DNA of 35,534 nucleotides from a virus. The notes under the pieces were generated by a model. The model saw nothing but the letters and a program-made list of their open reading frames with translations. It had not been told where the DNA came from and did no database searches. Below, in pieces: positions 19,201-25,065 of this stretch; the first letter of the stretch is position 1, and each line of letters opens with the position of its first letter. Made by a program: the position numbers and the translations under genes. The stretch lies in IMG/VR virus record IMGVR_UViG_3300028909_000048, positions 1 to 35,534 of that record. One strand, given 5' to 3'.

Positions 19201-19871
19201 ACAATTTCAAGGCTTATCAAGGAATAATCGCTAGTCAGGGCAGTACGCCGATTGCGTATCATCTCAAGGCTTTGACACCGATTACTCTATACATCAACAC
19301 CTTGGGAACTGGTGGACGAAATACAGTTGTTTCTGATCTACTTAATGGCGCTTTGGTTAACCTTCCGATGCCATCTAACGACGGAACAAACACCATTGGT
19401 GAATGGGCCTGCAGTGGAACAAACTTTACGATCAGCGGATATGACAATTCACCTCTCTTAACCACATCAACCGCTGGATTGGTTGGCTCTGAGGGTAACT
19501 CATCAACCATTAACATATCTGGCTCTCAAATTCTTATCTCGCAGTTGACAGCTGCAGCGTACAGCATAAGGGGTATCAACACATTACAACGGTATGTTGA
19601 TAATTATGGGTATGACAGCGTAATTGCTAATTCCATTCAAACTCAAGCTGTTAATAAGTGTGTTGTTGGAGCGTTCTTAGCGGTTGCTTCTGGCGACCTA
19701 CAAAATAACGGAATAACACCAGTTATACCTGATTTGATTAAGGGTGAAATCGTTATGGTTGTAATAAATACCTACAACACATCAACATCAAGTCAGCTGA
19801 ATGGGCAAACCAATGTAACGACTGCCATCGATATTTTCAGACTTCAAAACAGACCTATTGTTCGTTATTAA
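16284..19871 (+). CDS. Large tail fibre with a six-repeat NHL beta-propeller
   Basis: A 1195-residue protein with a good ribosome binding site (AGAGGAA) before the ATG. Residues 1-390 are a phage-type fibre region that may attach to the tail (PWGLGCPASTKEYNIKDWL, then GLYVAGDGSTTAKA). A fibronectin-like or Ig-like stretch follows near 435-540 (ITIYVRLTYCTDATGLYETN). Residues about 673-946 contain six NHL-type repeats with the usual GxxxDxxGNxYVxDTxNHRIxK pattern, for example IFVVDTGNHRILKYS, VYISDTMNHRLVKLS, IYVADTNNHRIVRLN and IYISDTNNYRVVKTN. Six blades are enough to close one propeller. The last 250 residues are Ser/Thr/Asn-rich and may be a tip or trimerisation part. NHL propellers bind protein, RNA or sugar ligands; receptor binding is a plausible role here but unproven. 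Confidence 0.75.
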   Translation: MSWSKSRDITTEQSISNTNVVMNPWGLGCPASTKEYNIKDWLRIKADQEIYRSMSPSGFITKIKSVSLIETTTTADADGELMVLTTNGIPLSNQIRLGNMLGLVNGWKIPITNTAGTTGTCSNITLPAPPTTGNRIDLAYLEVWIAELGGTSATISNTSNKPDATHLWLYGNTQYAGTNATDDISEVDMEINRRWQIQYAIQIAQGVNIDTYPDGVSQTSVVKAFGASGAATPYTFSVSATDPGLYVAGDGSTTAKATLGTIDGYSYAIPIAAIYRRNTGIYADSNRDGCAASGPSGGTIASGISGRPDHLYADQIVVGDLLSLRHQALIQQQWDFPSLLQDNFDKLLRGNSNSLFGVGDGTGNDAAYRSTAPLIAQELNSSSVPYYLGFSQYNYQRRIYSDAAVLQQTEWNYTAATVIPTASLLPWNVNPPAVPALAASAGGTLNGITIYVRLTYCTDATGLYETNGANEASLAMGTNGTLTISSPAAVTGASYYNVYAGTTTGAANLFKQNSSPISIGTNKVLNSALLTVTATQTVNSASSPLLFTLSTSGLKNPTGAAIKTMTNSTNQSDAGGFPNGYSIIVYEFSTGIAVTGVWSGLGTVSSTFRITPGTQWSAAALANGVVSVFGIYYPAGNGLNHRPYNIVAQDANISGTDYTVGVIGTGNVGTGNNNFALANGVATDTAGNIFVVDTGNHRILKYSSAFVFQAQFGQTGVSGNDTSHLNSPQGIAIDSSNNVYISDTMNHRLVKLSNSLAIVGTPLFNTGVAGSDSSHLNTPLGMNINSTNLFIADSLNNRVVEVNLSSFTYSATPVTGLANAINCVTVDASGNYWITTGHSVARYTSGGSFSARFGSVLTSGASNYALNSPSNIEYGADGYIYVADTNNHRIVRLNNNLIYVGQYGVTGIVGTDTSHLNHPTGFFLDTIGGIYISDTNNYRVVKTNKFMGACDFPLRQFEIVVGGNPTDTLKLWYNFKAYQGIIASQGSTPIAYHLKALTPITLYINTLGTGGRNTVVSDLLNGALVNLPMPSNDGTNTIGEWACSGTNFTISGYDNSPLLTTSTAGLVGSEGNSSTINISGSQILISQLTAAAYSIRGINTLQRYVDNYGYDSVIANSIQTQAVNKCVVGAFLAVASGDLQNNGITPVIPDLIKGEIVMVVINTYNTSTSSQLNGQTNVTTAIDIFRLQNRPIVRY

Positions 19872-19881
19872 GGATTAGACA

Positions 19882-20550
19882 ATGAACGTATTTTTTGACA
19901 GTAATCTTCGGATCGCGAGTGTTGATGTTGGAAACGGGAAGGGCAATGGAGCTTTCATACATTGCCCAGATTCTATAAAATCTGTGTCAGTTTCGCATAC
20001 TGTATATACACAAAAAATAGACTCGCTAGGACGTCTACTGTTTCTTAAAAGCGATGGGGTTGAGGTGATATCGGCAACAACCAATTATCGCGAAAATGTT
20101 CCATCTATGGAGCCGGTAGTTAAGACGCGGCAAGCGAATCTATTATCAGACCCATCATCAATAAATGTGCAAGACGTAATCAACGCAAAGTACAATACAT
20201 TGGCTAACGGAAAGCAATATTGGTTTGATGAATTTCTAGATTCATCATCATTGGATGACATTCATGCAGCGGCATTCAACGTAAAGTGTGTTCAAATCCC
20301 AGATGGCGGTTTTTTAACATTCCATCCAATCTTTACAGGTGACGTTAAGCAATTAAATGTGAATATTGAAGCTGGTGATACTTACGATTTTTCAGGGTTA
20401 TCGCTACAATATAGTTTTGATGGTGGTGATACGTTTATAGATGGTGGTCCGTCTATCGAATTGTCTGATACACATAACAGATTCGTCTTCAAACTATCTA
20501 ACGATACGAAATCGATAATACCAGTTTACAGTTTTTCTATATTCTTCTAA
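19882..20550 (+). CDS. Fibre-associated protein of unknown function
   Basis: A 222-residue protein 10 bases after the NHL fibre, with AAGGA upstream of its ATG. It is mixed alpha/beta in feel: an opening NVFFDSNLRIASVDVGNG, a central LANGKQYWFDEFLDSSSLDD, and a beta-rich C-terminal half (YSFDGGDTFIDGGPS) that reads like a small carbohydrate- or ligand-binding beta sandwich. No membrane segment. No family recognised. Its place at the end of the fibre cluster suggests a fibre tip, adaptor or assembly chaperone. Confidence 0.55.
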   Translation: MNVFFDSNLRIASVDVGNGKGNGAFIHCPDSIKSVSVSHTVYTQKIDSLGRLLFLKSDGVEVISATTNYRENVPSMEPVVKTRQANLLSDPSSINVQDVINAKYNTLANGKQYWFDEFLDSSSLDDIHAAAFNVKCVQIPDGGFLTFHPIFTGDVKQLNVNIEAGDTYDFSGLSLQYSFDGGDTFIDGGPSIELSDTHNRFVFKLSNDTKSIIPVYSFSIFF

Positions 20551-20563
20551 GAAGGTGTATATC

Positions 20564-21010
20564 ATGCCCGACCTCATGCTTATGCAAATGCCGACTGTAT
20601 TACCACTGGTTACAGATGGAAAAGCTGTATCGTTGGCAGTCATTTCGGTTGGGTTGTTTGTATGGTCGTCAATTACAAATTTCCTTAACAGCAAGGAAAC
20701 TAAAGCAAGTAATAAAAGCCATGAAGCGATGACTGCTAATTTGGTGAGCATCCTTGCTTCTGTTGTAGACATTGTTCAGAAGACAAAAGATATTCAAGTG
20801 TGGCAGAAAGAATCTTGGAAAAAAATCGAAGAGGTTAAAAAAATAGAAGTAGACAATGGCGACGATTTAAATGTGTTAGCAGAGAAGCTCGCTGCTCTAG
20901 GACATCAAATGGAATTGGTCGCTCAAAACCAATTGTCGGCTACTAACGGATTGCAACAAGTTATAAACAGAATGTTGGACATCATCAAAGATGCAACCAA
21001 GGAATCATAG
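20564..21010 (+). CDS. Membrane-anchored coiled-coil protein, possible lysis or membrane factor
   Basis: An in-frame GTG at 20555 overlaps the ribosome binding site GAAGG; the ATG at 20564, eight bases after it, is the better start and gives 148 residues. Residues about 20-42 form one hydrophobic segment (AVSLAVISVGLFVWSSI), followed by charged, heptad-like helices to the end (VWQKESWKKIEEVKKIE). One membrane span near the N-terminus with a long helical tail after the fibre genes is where phages often place holin or spanin-type genes. No lipobox, no endolysin next to it, and only one span, so the lysis role is a guess. Confidence 0.55.
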   Translation: MPDLMLMQMPTVLPLVTDGKAVSLAVISVGLFVWSSITNFLNSKETKASNKSHEAMTANLVSILASVVDIVQKTKDIQVWQKESWKKIEEVKKIEVDNGDDLNVLAEKLAALGHQMELVAQNQLSATNGLQQVINRMLDIIKDATKES

Positions 21011-21020
21011 GAGTGTGATT

Positions 21021-21206
21021 GTGAAAGTCGAGACTGGTGCTACAACTTCGTGTGTTTTTACACATTTAAAAACAAGTAAAGAAGAGCTAGAGAAGAGCTT
21101 GGATAAATTTCATGTAGTGTGCAACGACCTACAATCCAACGAAAACAATAACTCGATTAAAGAGCATTTGCGCAACAGATTGACAAAGATATTTGTGAGT
21201 TGGTAG
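21021..21206 (+). CDS. Small protein of unknown function
   Basis: The frame opens at an ATG at 20991 inside the previous gene, but AGGAG at 21009-21013 lies seven bases before an in-frame GTG at 21021, which I take as the start. The 61-residue product is charged and mostly helical (KTSKEELEKSLDKFHVV) with no membrane segment. It is the last gene before the first CCGGGTATAAT promoter, and so the end of the late block. No family recognised. Confidence 0.5.
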   Translation: MKVETGATTSCVFTHLKTSKEELEKSLDKFHVVCNDLQSNENNNSIKEHLRNRLTKIFVSW

Positions 21207-21210
21207 TGCT

Positions 21211-21245
21211 AAGTTGCTCCGGGTATAATCAAACATAAGCAACTT
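21211..21245 (+). repeat. 8-bp inverted repeat flanking the promoter box (operator-like)
   Basis: AAGTTGCT (21211-21218) and AGCAACTT (21238-21245) are exact reverse complements and bracket the CCGGGTATAAT box, 19 bases apart. The dyad could be an operator or a hairpin overlapping the transcript start. No similar dyad surrounds the other copies of the box. Confidence 0.5.
21219..21229 (+). promoter_or_regulatory. CCGGGTATAAT promoter box 1 (metallophosphoesterase)
   Basis: Exact copy of the recurring box. The last base is 30 bases before the GTG at 21260. The -10 hexamer TATAAT is perfect and preceded by GGG rather than the TGn of an extended -10. A TTGGTA 18 bases upstream (21200-21205) is a poor -35 that the other copies lack. 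Confidence 0.7.
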
Positions 21246-21259
21246 TGGAGGTAATCTGT

Positions 21260-22603
21260 GTGGGTAAGCCAGTGAAGTCCTCGATTAAAAAGAGCAACAA
21301 AGTAACATCCAAGGTTGCAATCAAAGCTACAAATAAAGAACCAAAGCTAACTCAAGGACAAAGAGCAATGTTAGCTGAGCGTGGAAAGAAGTTCGACCCA
21401 ACAGCGACTAGAGAAGATGTTGTAAACGACCTTAGAAGGCTCCAGTTGGAGAATAACGATACCTTCATGGCTCGAAACTTTTACCGCACCAACGGTAAGT
21501 ATTCTGATAAAACATGGGATCAATATTTCGGTACTATGGAAGAGTTTCGCTCTGGAGCCGGGATTCAATTAAGTCGCAGTCAAAGACAACTTGAAAAACA
21601 TATTGCAAAACACGCCGCTCTGGATGAATCACGAAAGTTCTATAGGCTTGAGATAGAACCGTGGGTGGAGAAATACAACAAAACTATCACGAATGTTGCT
21701 GGTATGAAGAAGATGATCATCGCTTCTGATTTCCACGATATCGATACTGATCTGTTTTGCTTATCTGTTTTTATCGACACGTGCAGAGTTGAGCAACCAG
21801 ATATAATCGTACTAAACGGTGATATATTCGACCTGTATGAATTTTCTCACTTCGATAGAGACCCTCGCAAAATAAAGTTGAGACTACGCATGGAGTTCGT
21901 TAGAGATTGTATCTTGGGTCCGTTGCGTGAAGCTTGTCCGAAGTCTCAAATTGACTTCGTAGTTGGTAACCACGAACATCGTCTTCTGAAGCATATGGCG
22001 TCTAAGACTGAAAACATGGCTGCACTGATGGAACTAATGAATCTGTCTCTGGCAGAGTTGCTAGGGTTAGATAAATTCCAGATTAATCTTGTATCCAAAG
22101 GGAACACAACTGCTTTCAAAGCCAAGGAAATCAAAGACGAAATGGCTAAGAACTTCAAGTTGTATTTCAATTGCTTGGTGTGCAATCACACTGGATATGA
22201 AGATTTTGGCGTGACGACCGTGAGTGGACACCTACACCGTCCGGGCCTTGCAACCGAAGTTCATCTGCTGCAAGGACCGATTAATAAGCTGACTACTGGG
22301 TGTATGTGCAAGTTGGATTCTGACTACACATCTACGAAAACAAACTGGCAAAATTCGTTTGCCATTGCGTACGTCGACGCTATCAACGAAAAGGTACAGC
22401 TCAACCACGTTATGTTCACTGAACCGTTTGTTAATGTGAATGGGAGATTCTACTTCCGTGATATGGAAGCTACCGAAATTAGAGACTCTCAAGACGTTAT
22501 AGACTCTATCAAAAACGCTGAGCTTAGAGGATTCGTACGTGATGATGAATCAACGGCTGTGGTTGCAGGAATGGAAAAGTCTAAGAGAGCTGGAGCGATT
22601 TAA
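21260..22603 (+). CDS. Calcineurin-like metallophosphoesterase
   Basis: GGAGG at 21247-21251 lies eight bases before GTG 21260, a better start than the TTG at 21245, giving 447 residues. All core motifs of metallophosphoesterases are visible: D157-F-H159 (ASDFHD), G187-D188 (LNGDIFD), G236-N-H-E (VGNHEHR) and SGHLHRP near residue 330. These bind two metal ions and hydrolyse phosphoesters; the substrate cannot be told, but phage members are usually DNA nucleases or phosphatases. The first 140 residues are Lys-rich and then helical (KSSIKKSNKVTSKVAIK), and may bind DNA. It is the first gene behind a CCGGGTATAAT box and separate from the SbcD-like gene at 32431. Confidence 0.85.
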   Translation: MGKPVKSSIKKSNKVTSKVAIKATNKEPKLTQGQRAMLAERGKKFDPTATREDVVNDLRRLQLENNDTFMARNFYRTNGKYSDKTWDQYFGTMEEFRSGAGIQLSRSQRQLEKHIAKHAALDESRKFYRLEIEPWVEKYNKTITNVAGMKKMIIASDFHDIDTDLFCLSVFIDTCRVEQPDIIVLNGDIFDLYEFSHFDRDPRKIKLRLRMEFVRDCILGPLREACPKSQIDFVVGNHEHRLLKHMASKTENMAALMELMNLSLAELLGLDKFQINLVSKGNTTAFKAKEIKDEMAKNFKLYFNCLVCNHTGYEDFGVTTVSGHLHRPGLATEVHLLQGPINKLTTGCMCKLDSDYTSTKTNWQNSFAIAYVDAINEKVQLNHVMFTEPFVNVNGRFYFRDMEATEIRDSQDVIDSIKNAELRGFVRDDESTAVVAGMEKSKRAGAI

Positions 22604-22627
22604 TAATCGTGATTAGCAGAAAGTTTG

Positions 22628-22825
22628 ATGATGGAACAGGTAATCCCAGTAACCGAACAATTCAACAAAGTTCATTGCATTAGACATCCGCGTGCTAATT
22701 GGTACGCGGCTCTGTCTAATATCAACGATATTCAATGCGAAGCCTGCCTGATGGGGCTTGAATTCGCAAATGGACGCGATGTAATCGAGGAAAACTATGC
22801 CCAAACAAGTGATACAGATCAATGA
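22628..22825 (+). CDS. Small Cys/His-containing protein of unknown function
   Basis: A 66-residue protein starting at ATG 22628 or 22631; no strong ribosome binding site, and an upstream in-frame TTG is less likely. It has the pattern HCIRHPR ... QCEACLMG, four to five Cys/His residues that could hold one zinc ion. It overlaps the next gene by 29 bases in another frame, and that gene has its own GAGG site inside this one, so the pair is probably translationally coupled. No family recognised. Confidence 0.5.
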   Translation: MMEQVIPVTEQFNKVHCIRHPRANWYAALSNINDIQCEACLMGLEFANGRDVIEENYAQTSDTDQ

Positions 22826-23135
22826 AAGATGCCGTTGTGTATCTAAACAGTATCTAGGCAAGGTTGCTCAATTCTGGACTGGGTTGTGTTCTGCTTGCGG
22901 TTCCATATCAGCCTATCAACTGGAAGATTTCATCGACAATGGTGTAGATGGGAGATACAGCTATCCACTTAATGGAATGGTTGATTATGTCGAGTTGGTA
23001 AACGGAAGCAAGTTCTATTTATATCATCTTTGGGATGAGCCGGTTACAGAAGATGAATACGCAAGAATATTCGGGAAGATTGAAGATTTGTGTGGAAATT
23101 ACAAGATGTATATCAAGAAGATGGCAAAATACTAA
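22797..23135 (+). CDS. Small protein with Cys pairs, unknown function
   Basis: A 112-residue protein with GAGG six bases before its ATG. CRC near residue 12 and CSAC near residue 32 could form a small zinc knuckle, followed by an acidic, aromatic-rich second half (YVELVNGSKFYLYHLWDEP). No family recognised. It sits with other short Cys-rich genes between the metallophosphoesterase and the endonuclease VII-like gene. Its stop is immediately followed by a near-copy of the promoter box. Confidence 0.6.
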   Translation: MPKQVIQINERCRCVSKQYLGKVAQFWTGLCSACGSISAYQLEDFIDNGVDGRYSYPLNGMVDYVELVNGSKFYLYHLWDEPVTEDEYARIFGKIEDLCGNYKMYIKKMAKY

Positions 23136-23146
23136 CCGGGTAGAAT
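23136..23146 (+). promoter_or_regulatory. Near-copy of the promoter box (CCGGGTAGAAT)
   Basis: One mismatch to CCGGGTATAAT. It is directly behind the stop of the preceding gene and 9 bases before ATG 23156, or 18 bases before the in-frame GTG at 23165. The distance to the GTG is the one closer to the other copies. Weaker than the exact copies because the -10 loses a key base. Confidence 0.45.
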
Positions 23147-23155
23147 ATATTGGAG

Positions 23156-23686
23156 ATGCCACACGTGACACGAAGAATAAAACTTGCAAGATGTCATCCA
23201 AGTGAACTAAATCATTATTTTGGGATGTGCAGAGAATGTTGGGAATGGACGCAGAACCTAACTGCTCCATGTACTCATACAGACAGAATAAAAGACAGAT
23301 ATGGAAGATGCTCCAGCTGTATGAGTAGATACTATTATCTAAGAAGAAATAAGAAGATTGGAGACAAGTTTGGAACTATTAGGATATCTAAAGGTGTTCC
23401 TACTGGAAGCGGTCCTGAATATGTAGCTAGAAGCTGGGCAAAGAAGAAACTAGATGAAATGCGCATCAAGCAGAATGAAAAATGTGCTATCTGTGGTTTG
23501 GAAGACTCTATAGGTTTGTGTTTAGATCATGATCATTCTTGTTGTCCTGCTGGTAGAAGTTGCGAAAAGTGCGTCAGAGAGGCGCTCTGCCATGGATGTA
23601 ATATGCGATTAGGGCAGTTGGAGTCTGATTTGGTTCATAGAAGTCTTGAATACATTAAAAAGCATAAGGAAAAACAATATGAATAA
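23156..23686 (+). CDS. Endonuclease VII-like (Holliday junction / HNH-type) nuclease
   Basis: The C-terminal half carries the endonuclease VII signature of T4 gp49: C110-A-I-C113, then LDHDH at 123-127, then C145-H-G-C148-N149 followed by LG. In T4 the four Cys bind zinc, and Asp40, His41 and Asn62 form the active site; equivalents are all present, so the enzyme is probably active. It would cut branched DNA during recombination and packaging. An added N-terminal region of about 90 residues has two further Cys pairs (MCREC, CSSC), perhaps a second zinc finger. TTG at 23150 is an unlikely start. ATG 23156 has no spaced ribosome site; GTG 23165 has TTGGAG nine bases upstream and may be the true start. 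Confidence 0.8.
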   Translation: MPHVTRRIKLARCHPSELNHYFGMCRECWEWTQNLTAPCTHTDRIKDRYGRCSSCMSRYYYLRRNKKIGDKFGTIRISKGVPTGSGPEYVARSWAKKKLDEMRIKQNEKCAICGLEDSIGLCLDHDHSCCPAGRSCEKCVREALCHGCNMRLGQLESDLVHRSLEYIKKHKEKQYE

Positions 23687-24089
23687 AGATAATGGAGCAG
23701 TTTCGAAAGCAGATTCGACCAACCCTAAAGACATTTTAGGTTTTAAGAAGGTTCCGATGGGAGCTGTATCTCCAGCCGCTATCGCTCATGAAGCTTGTGC
23801 GATGCTTGATGGAGAAATAAAATATGGGTTTAGAAATTGGCGCGCGAAAGATGTTCGTGCTAGGGTTTATATCGATGCCTGTAAGCGTCACTTAGACGGA
23901 TGGCTTGAAGGCGACGAAGTAGCTGAAGATTCTGGTGTTCACCATCTCGGACACGCAAGAGCTTGCTTAGGTATTCTTCTAGACGCACAGGAAAGCGGTA
24001 ATTTGATTGATGATCGCGTCAAAGGACCATTTGCTAAAGTGTCTAAGAGATTAAGCGAATGGGTTAAGAATCGGATGGAAAGACAGTAG
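23679..24089 (+). CDS. dATP/dGTP diphosphohydrolase-like protein (MazZ-type, N-terminal domain family)
   Basis: A 136-residue protein from ATG 23679, eight bases after AAGGA, overlapping the previous stop by 8 bases. It has the shape of the phage dATP/dGTP diphosphohydrolase N-terminal family: an opening NPKDILGFKKVPMGAVSP, then ALA/HEA helices, KYGFRNWR, VYIDACKRHLDGWLEGDE, and DSGVHHLGHARACLGILLDA. The His/Asp/Glu-rich helices are expected to bind metal and nucleotide. The family includes MazZ, which in 2-aminoadenine phages removes dATP and supplies dGMP. The partner PurZ is not in this window, so a role in base replacement is open; general dNTP pool control is also possible. Confidence 0.7.
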   Translation: MNKDNGAVSKADSTNPKDILGFKKVPMGAVSPAAIAHEACAMLDGEIKYGFRNWRAKDVRARVYIDACKRHLDGWLEGDEVAEDSGVHHLGHARACLGILLDAQESGNLIDDRVKGPFAKVSKRLSEWVKNRMERQ

Positions 24090-24092
24090 CCA

Positions 24093-24833
24093 ATGACTCA
24101 AGAAACATATAACGATGATTGTGTGAACGTGCTACCAACGATTCAAGATTGTTCTGTGGATGGGATTATGACCGACCCTCCATTTAACATAAACCTTGTT
24201 CCTCAGCGAAAAACGCATGACATCATAGCTAACGACAATATTGCTCCGGAAGAATTCAAGCAATGGCTTAGTTCAGTGATACATCATTGCTATCGGGTAC
24301 TAAAACATAACAAGGTTGCATGGTTTTGCTGCAATTGGCAATGTTCTCATGTGTTTCATGAAGTATTGACAGATGTCGGGTTCGAAATCGTTAATCAGGT
24401 AGTCTGGGCTAAGACAAATTTTGGCATAGGTTACCAATTTCGCCCCCAACACGAGTACATATGGGTGGTAAGTAAAGGTGAACCAAATCTGCTTCTTGAA
24501 GCTGCCCCCAGCAACGTGTGGAACATCGCCAGACACATCAACACGTTGCACCCTACCGAGAAGCCTATCGAACTGGTACGGAAGGCACTGAGCCAATATA
24601 ACAAGGAAGGCGACGTAATCCTTGACCCATTTGCAGGCTCGTTTAGTACGTGTATGGGAGCGAAATCATTGGGTATGGGGTATATTGGCGTTGAAATAGA
24701 CCCTATTCATTACGAAACAGGCACCCAAAGGCTTGATGGTTGTGGCATAATCGAAAAAACCAATAAAAAAGGAAAACTAGTGACTCGAGTTGAGGGGGCA
24801 CCTCTTATGGATTGGGTTGACGCTAATGAGTAA
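24093..24833 (+). CDS. DNA methyltransferase (N6-adenine or N4-cytosine, beta type)
   Basis: A 246-residue protein with the catalytic motif IV D28-P-P-F31 near the N-terminus and the S-adenosylmethionine site DPFAGSFST (178-186) near the C-terminus, followed by GYIGVEIDPIHYE. This IV-before-I order is that of the beta group of amino-methyltransferases. HPTEKP at 153-158 is the usual element before motif I. The binding loop reads FAGSFST rather than the common FxGSGTT, a change at one Gly. No restriction partner is near, so it is a solitary enzyme, likely protecting phage DNA from host restriction or marking it. Confidence 0.85.
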   Translation: MTQETYNDDCVNVLPTIQDCSVDGIMTDPPFNINLVPQRKTHDIIANDNIAPEEFKQWLSSVIHHCYRVLKHNKVAWFCCNWQCSHVFHEVLTDVGFEIVNQVVWAKTNFGIGYQFRPQHEYIWVVSKGEPNLLLEAAPSNVWNIARHINTLHPTEKPIELVRKALSQYNKEGDVILDPFAGSFSTCMGAKSLGMGYIGVEIDPIHYETGTQRLDGCGIIEKTNKKGKLVTRVEGAPLMDWVDANE

Positions 24834-25062
24834 ATTGAGCGACGATTTGACGACTGAATTCAGAAAGTTCAGACATAACTACGAATTGTTCCGTACGTAT
24901 GGAAAGAAATACAATAAAATTGAATCTATTAACGCTTTGTGGAGAATATCACTACAAGCGAAAGCTCTGATGGACGAAATCAAAAAAGAGTCAAAGGCTA
25001 TTAAGAAGGTTAAAGATTTTGCCGTGATAGACGAGCTTTTGCACATAAAGAAAAAAGGTTGA
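24826..25062 (+). CDS. Small basic helical protein of unknown function
   Basis: ATG 24826 overlaps the end of the methyltransferase as ATGAGTAA, a coupled arrangement; TTG 24790 upstream is unlikely. The 78-residue product is Lys-rich and mostly helical (TEFRKFRHNYELFRTYGKKY, then KESKAIKKVKD). It ends 3 bases before the DNA polymerase gene. It might bind DNA or the polymerase, but no family is recognised. Confidence 0.6.
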   Translation: MSKLSDDLTTEFRKFRHNYELFRTYGKKYNKIESINALWRISLQAKALMDEIKKESKAIKKVKDFAVIDELLHIKKKG

Positions 25063-25065
25063 GTA

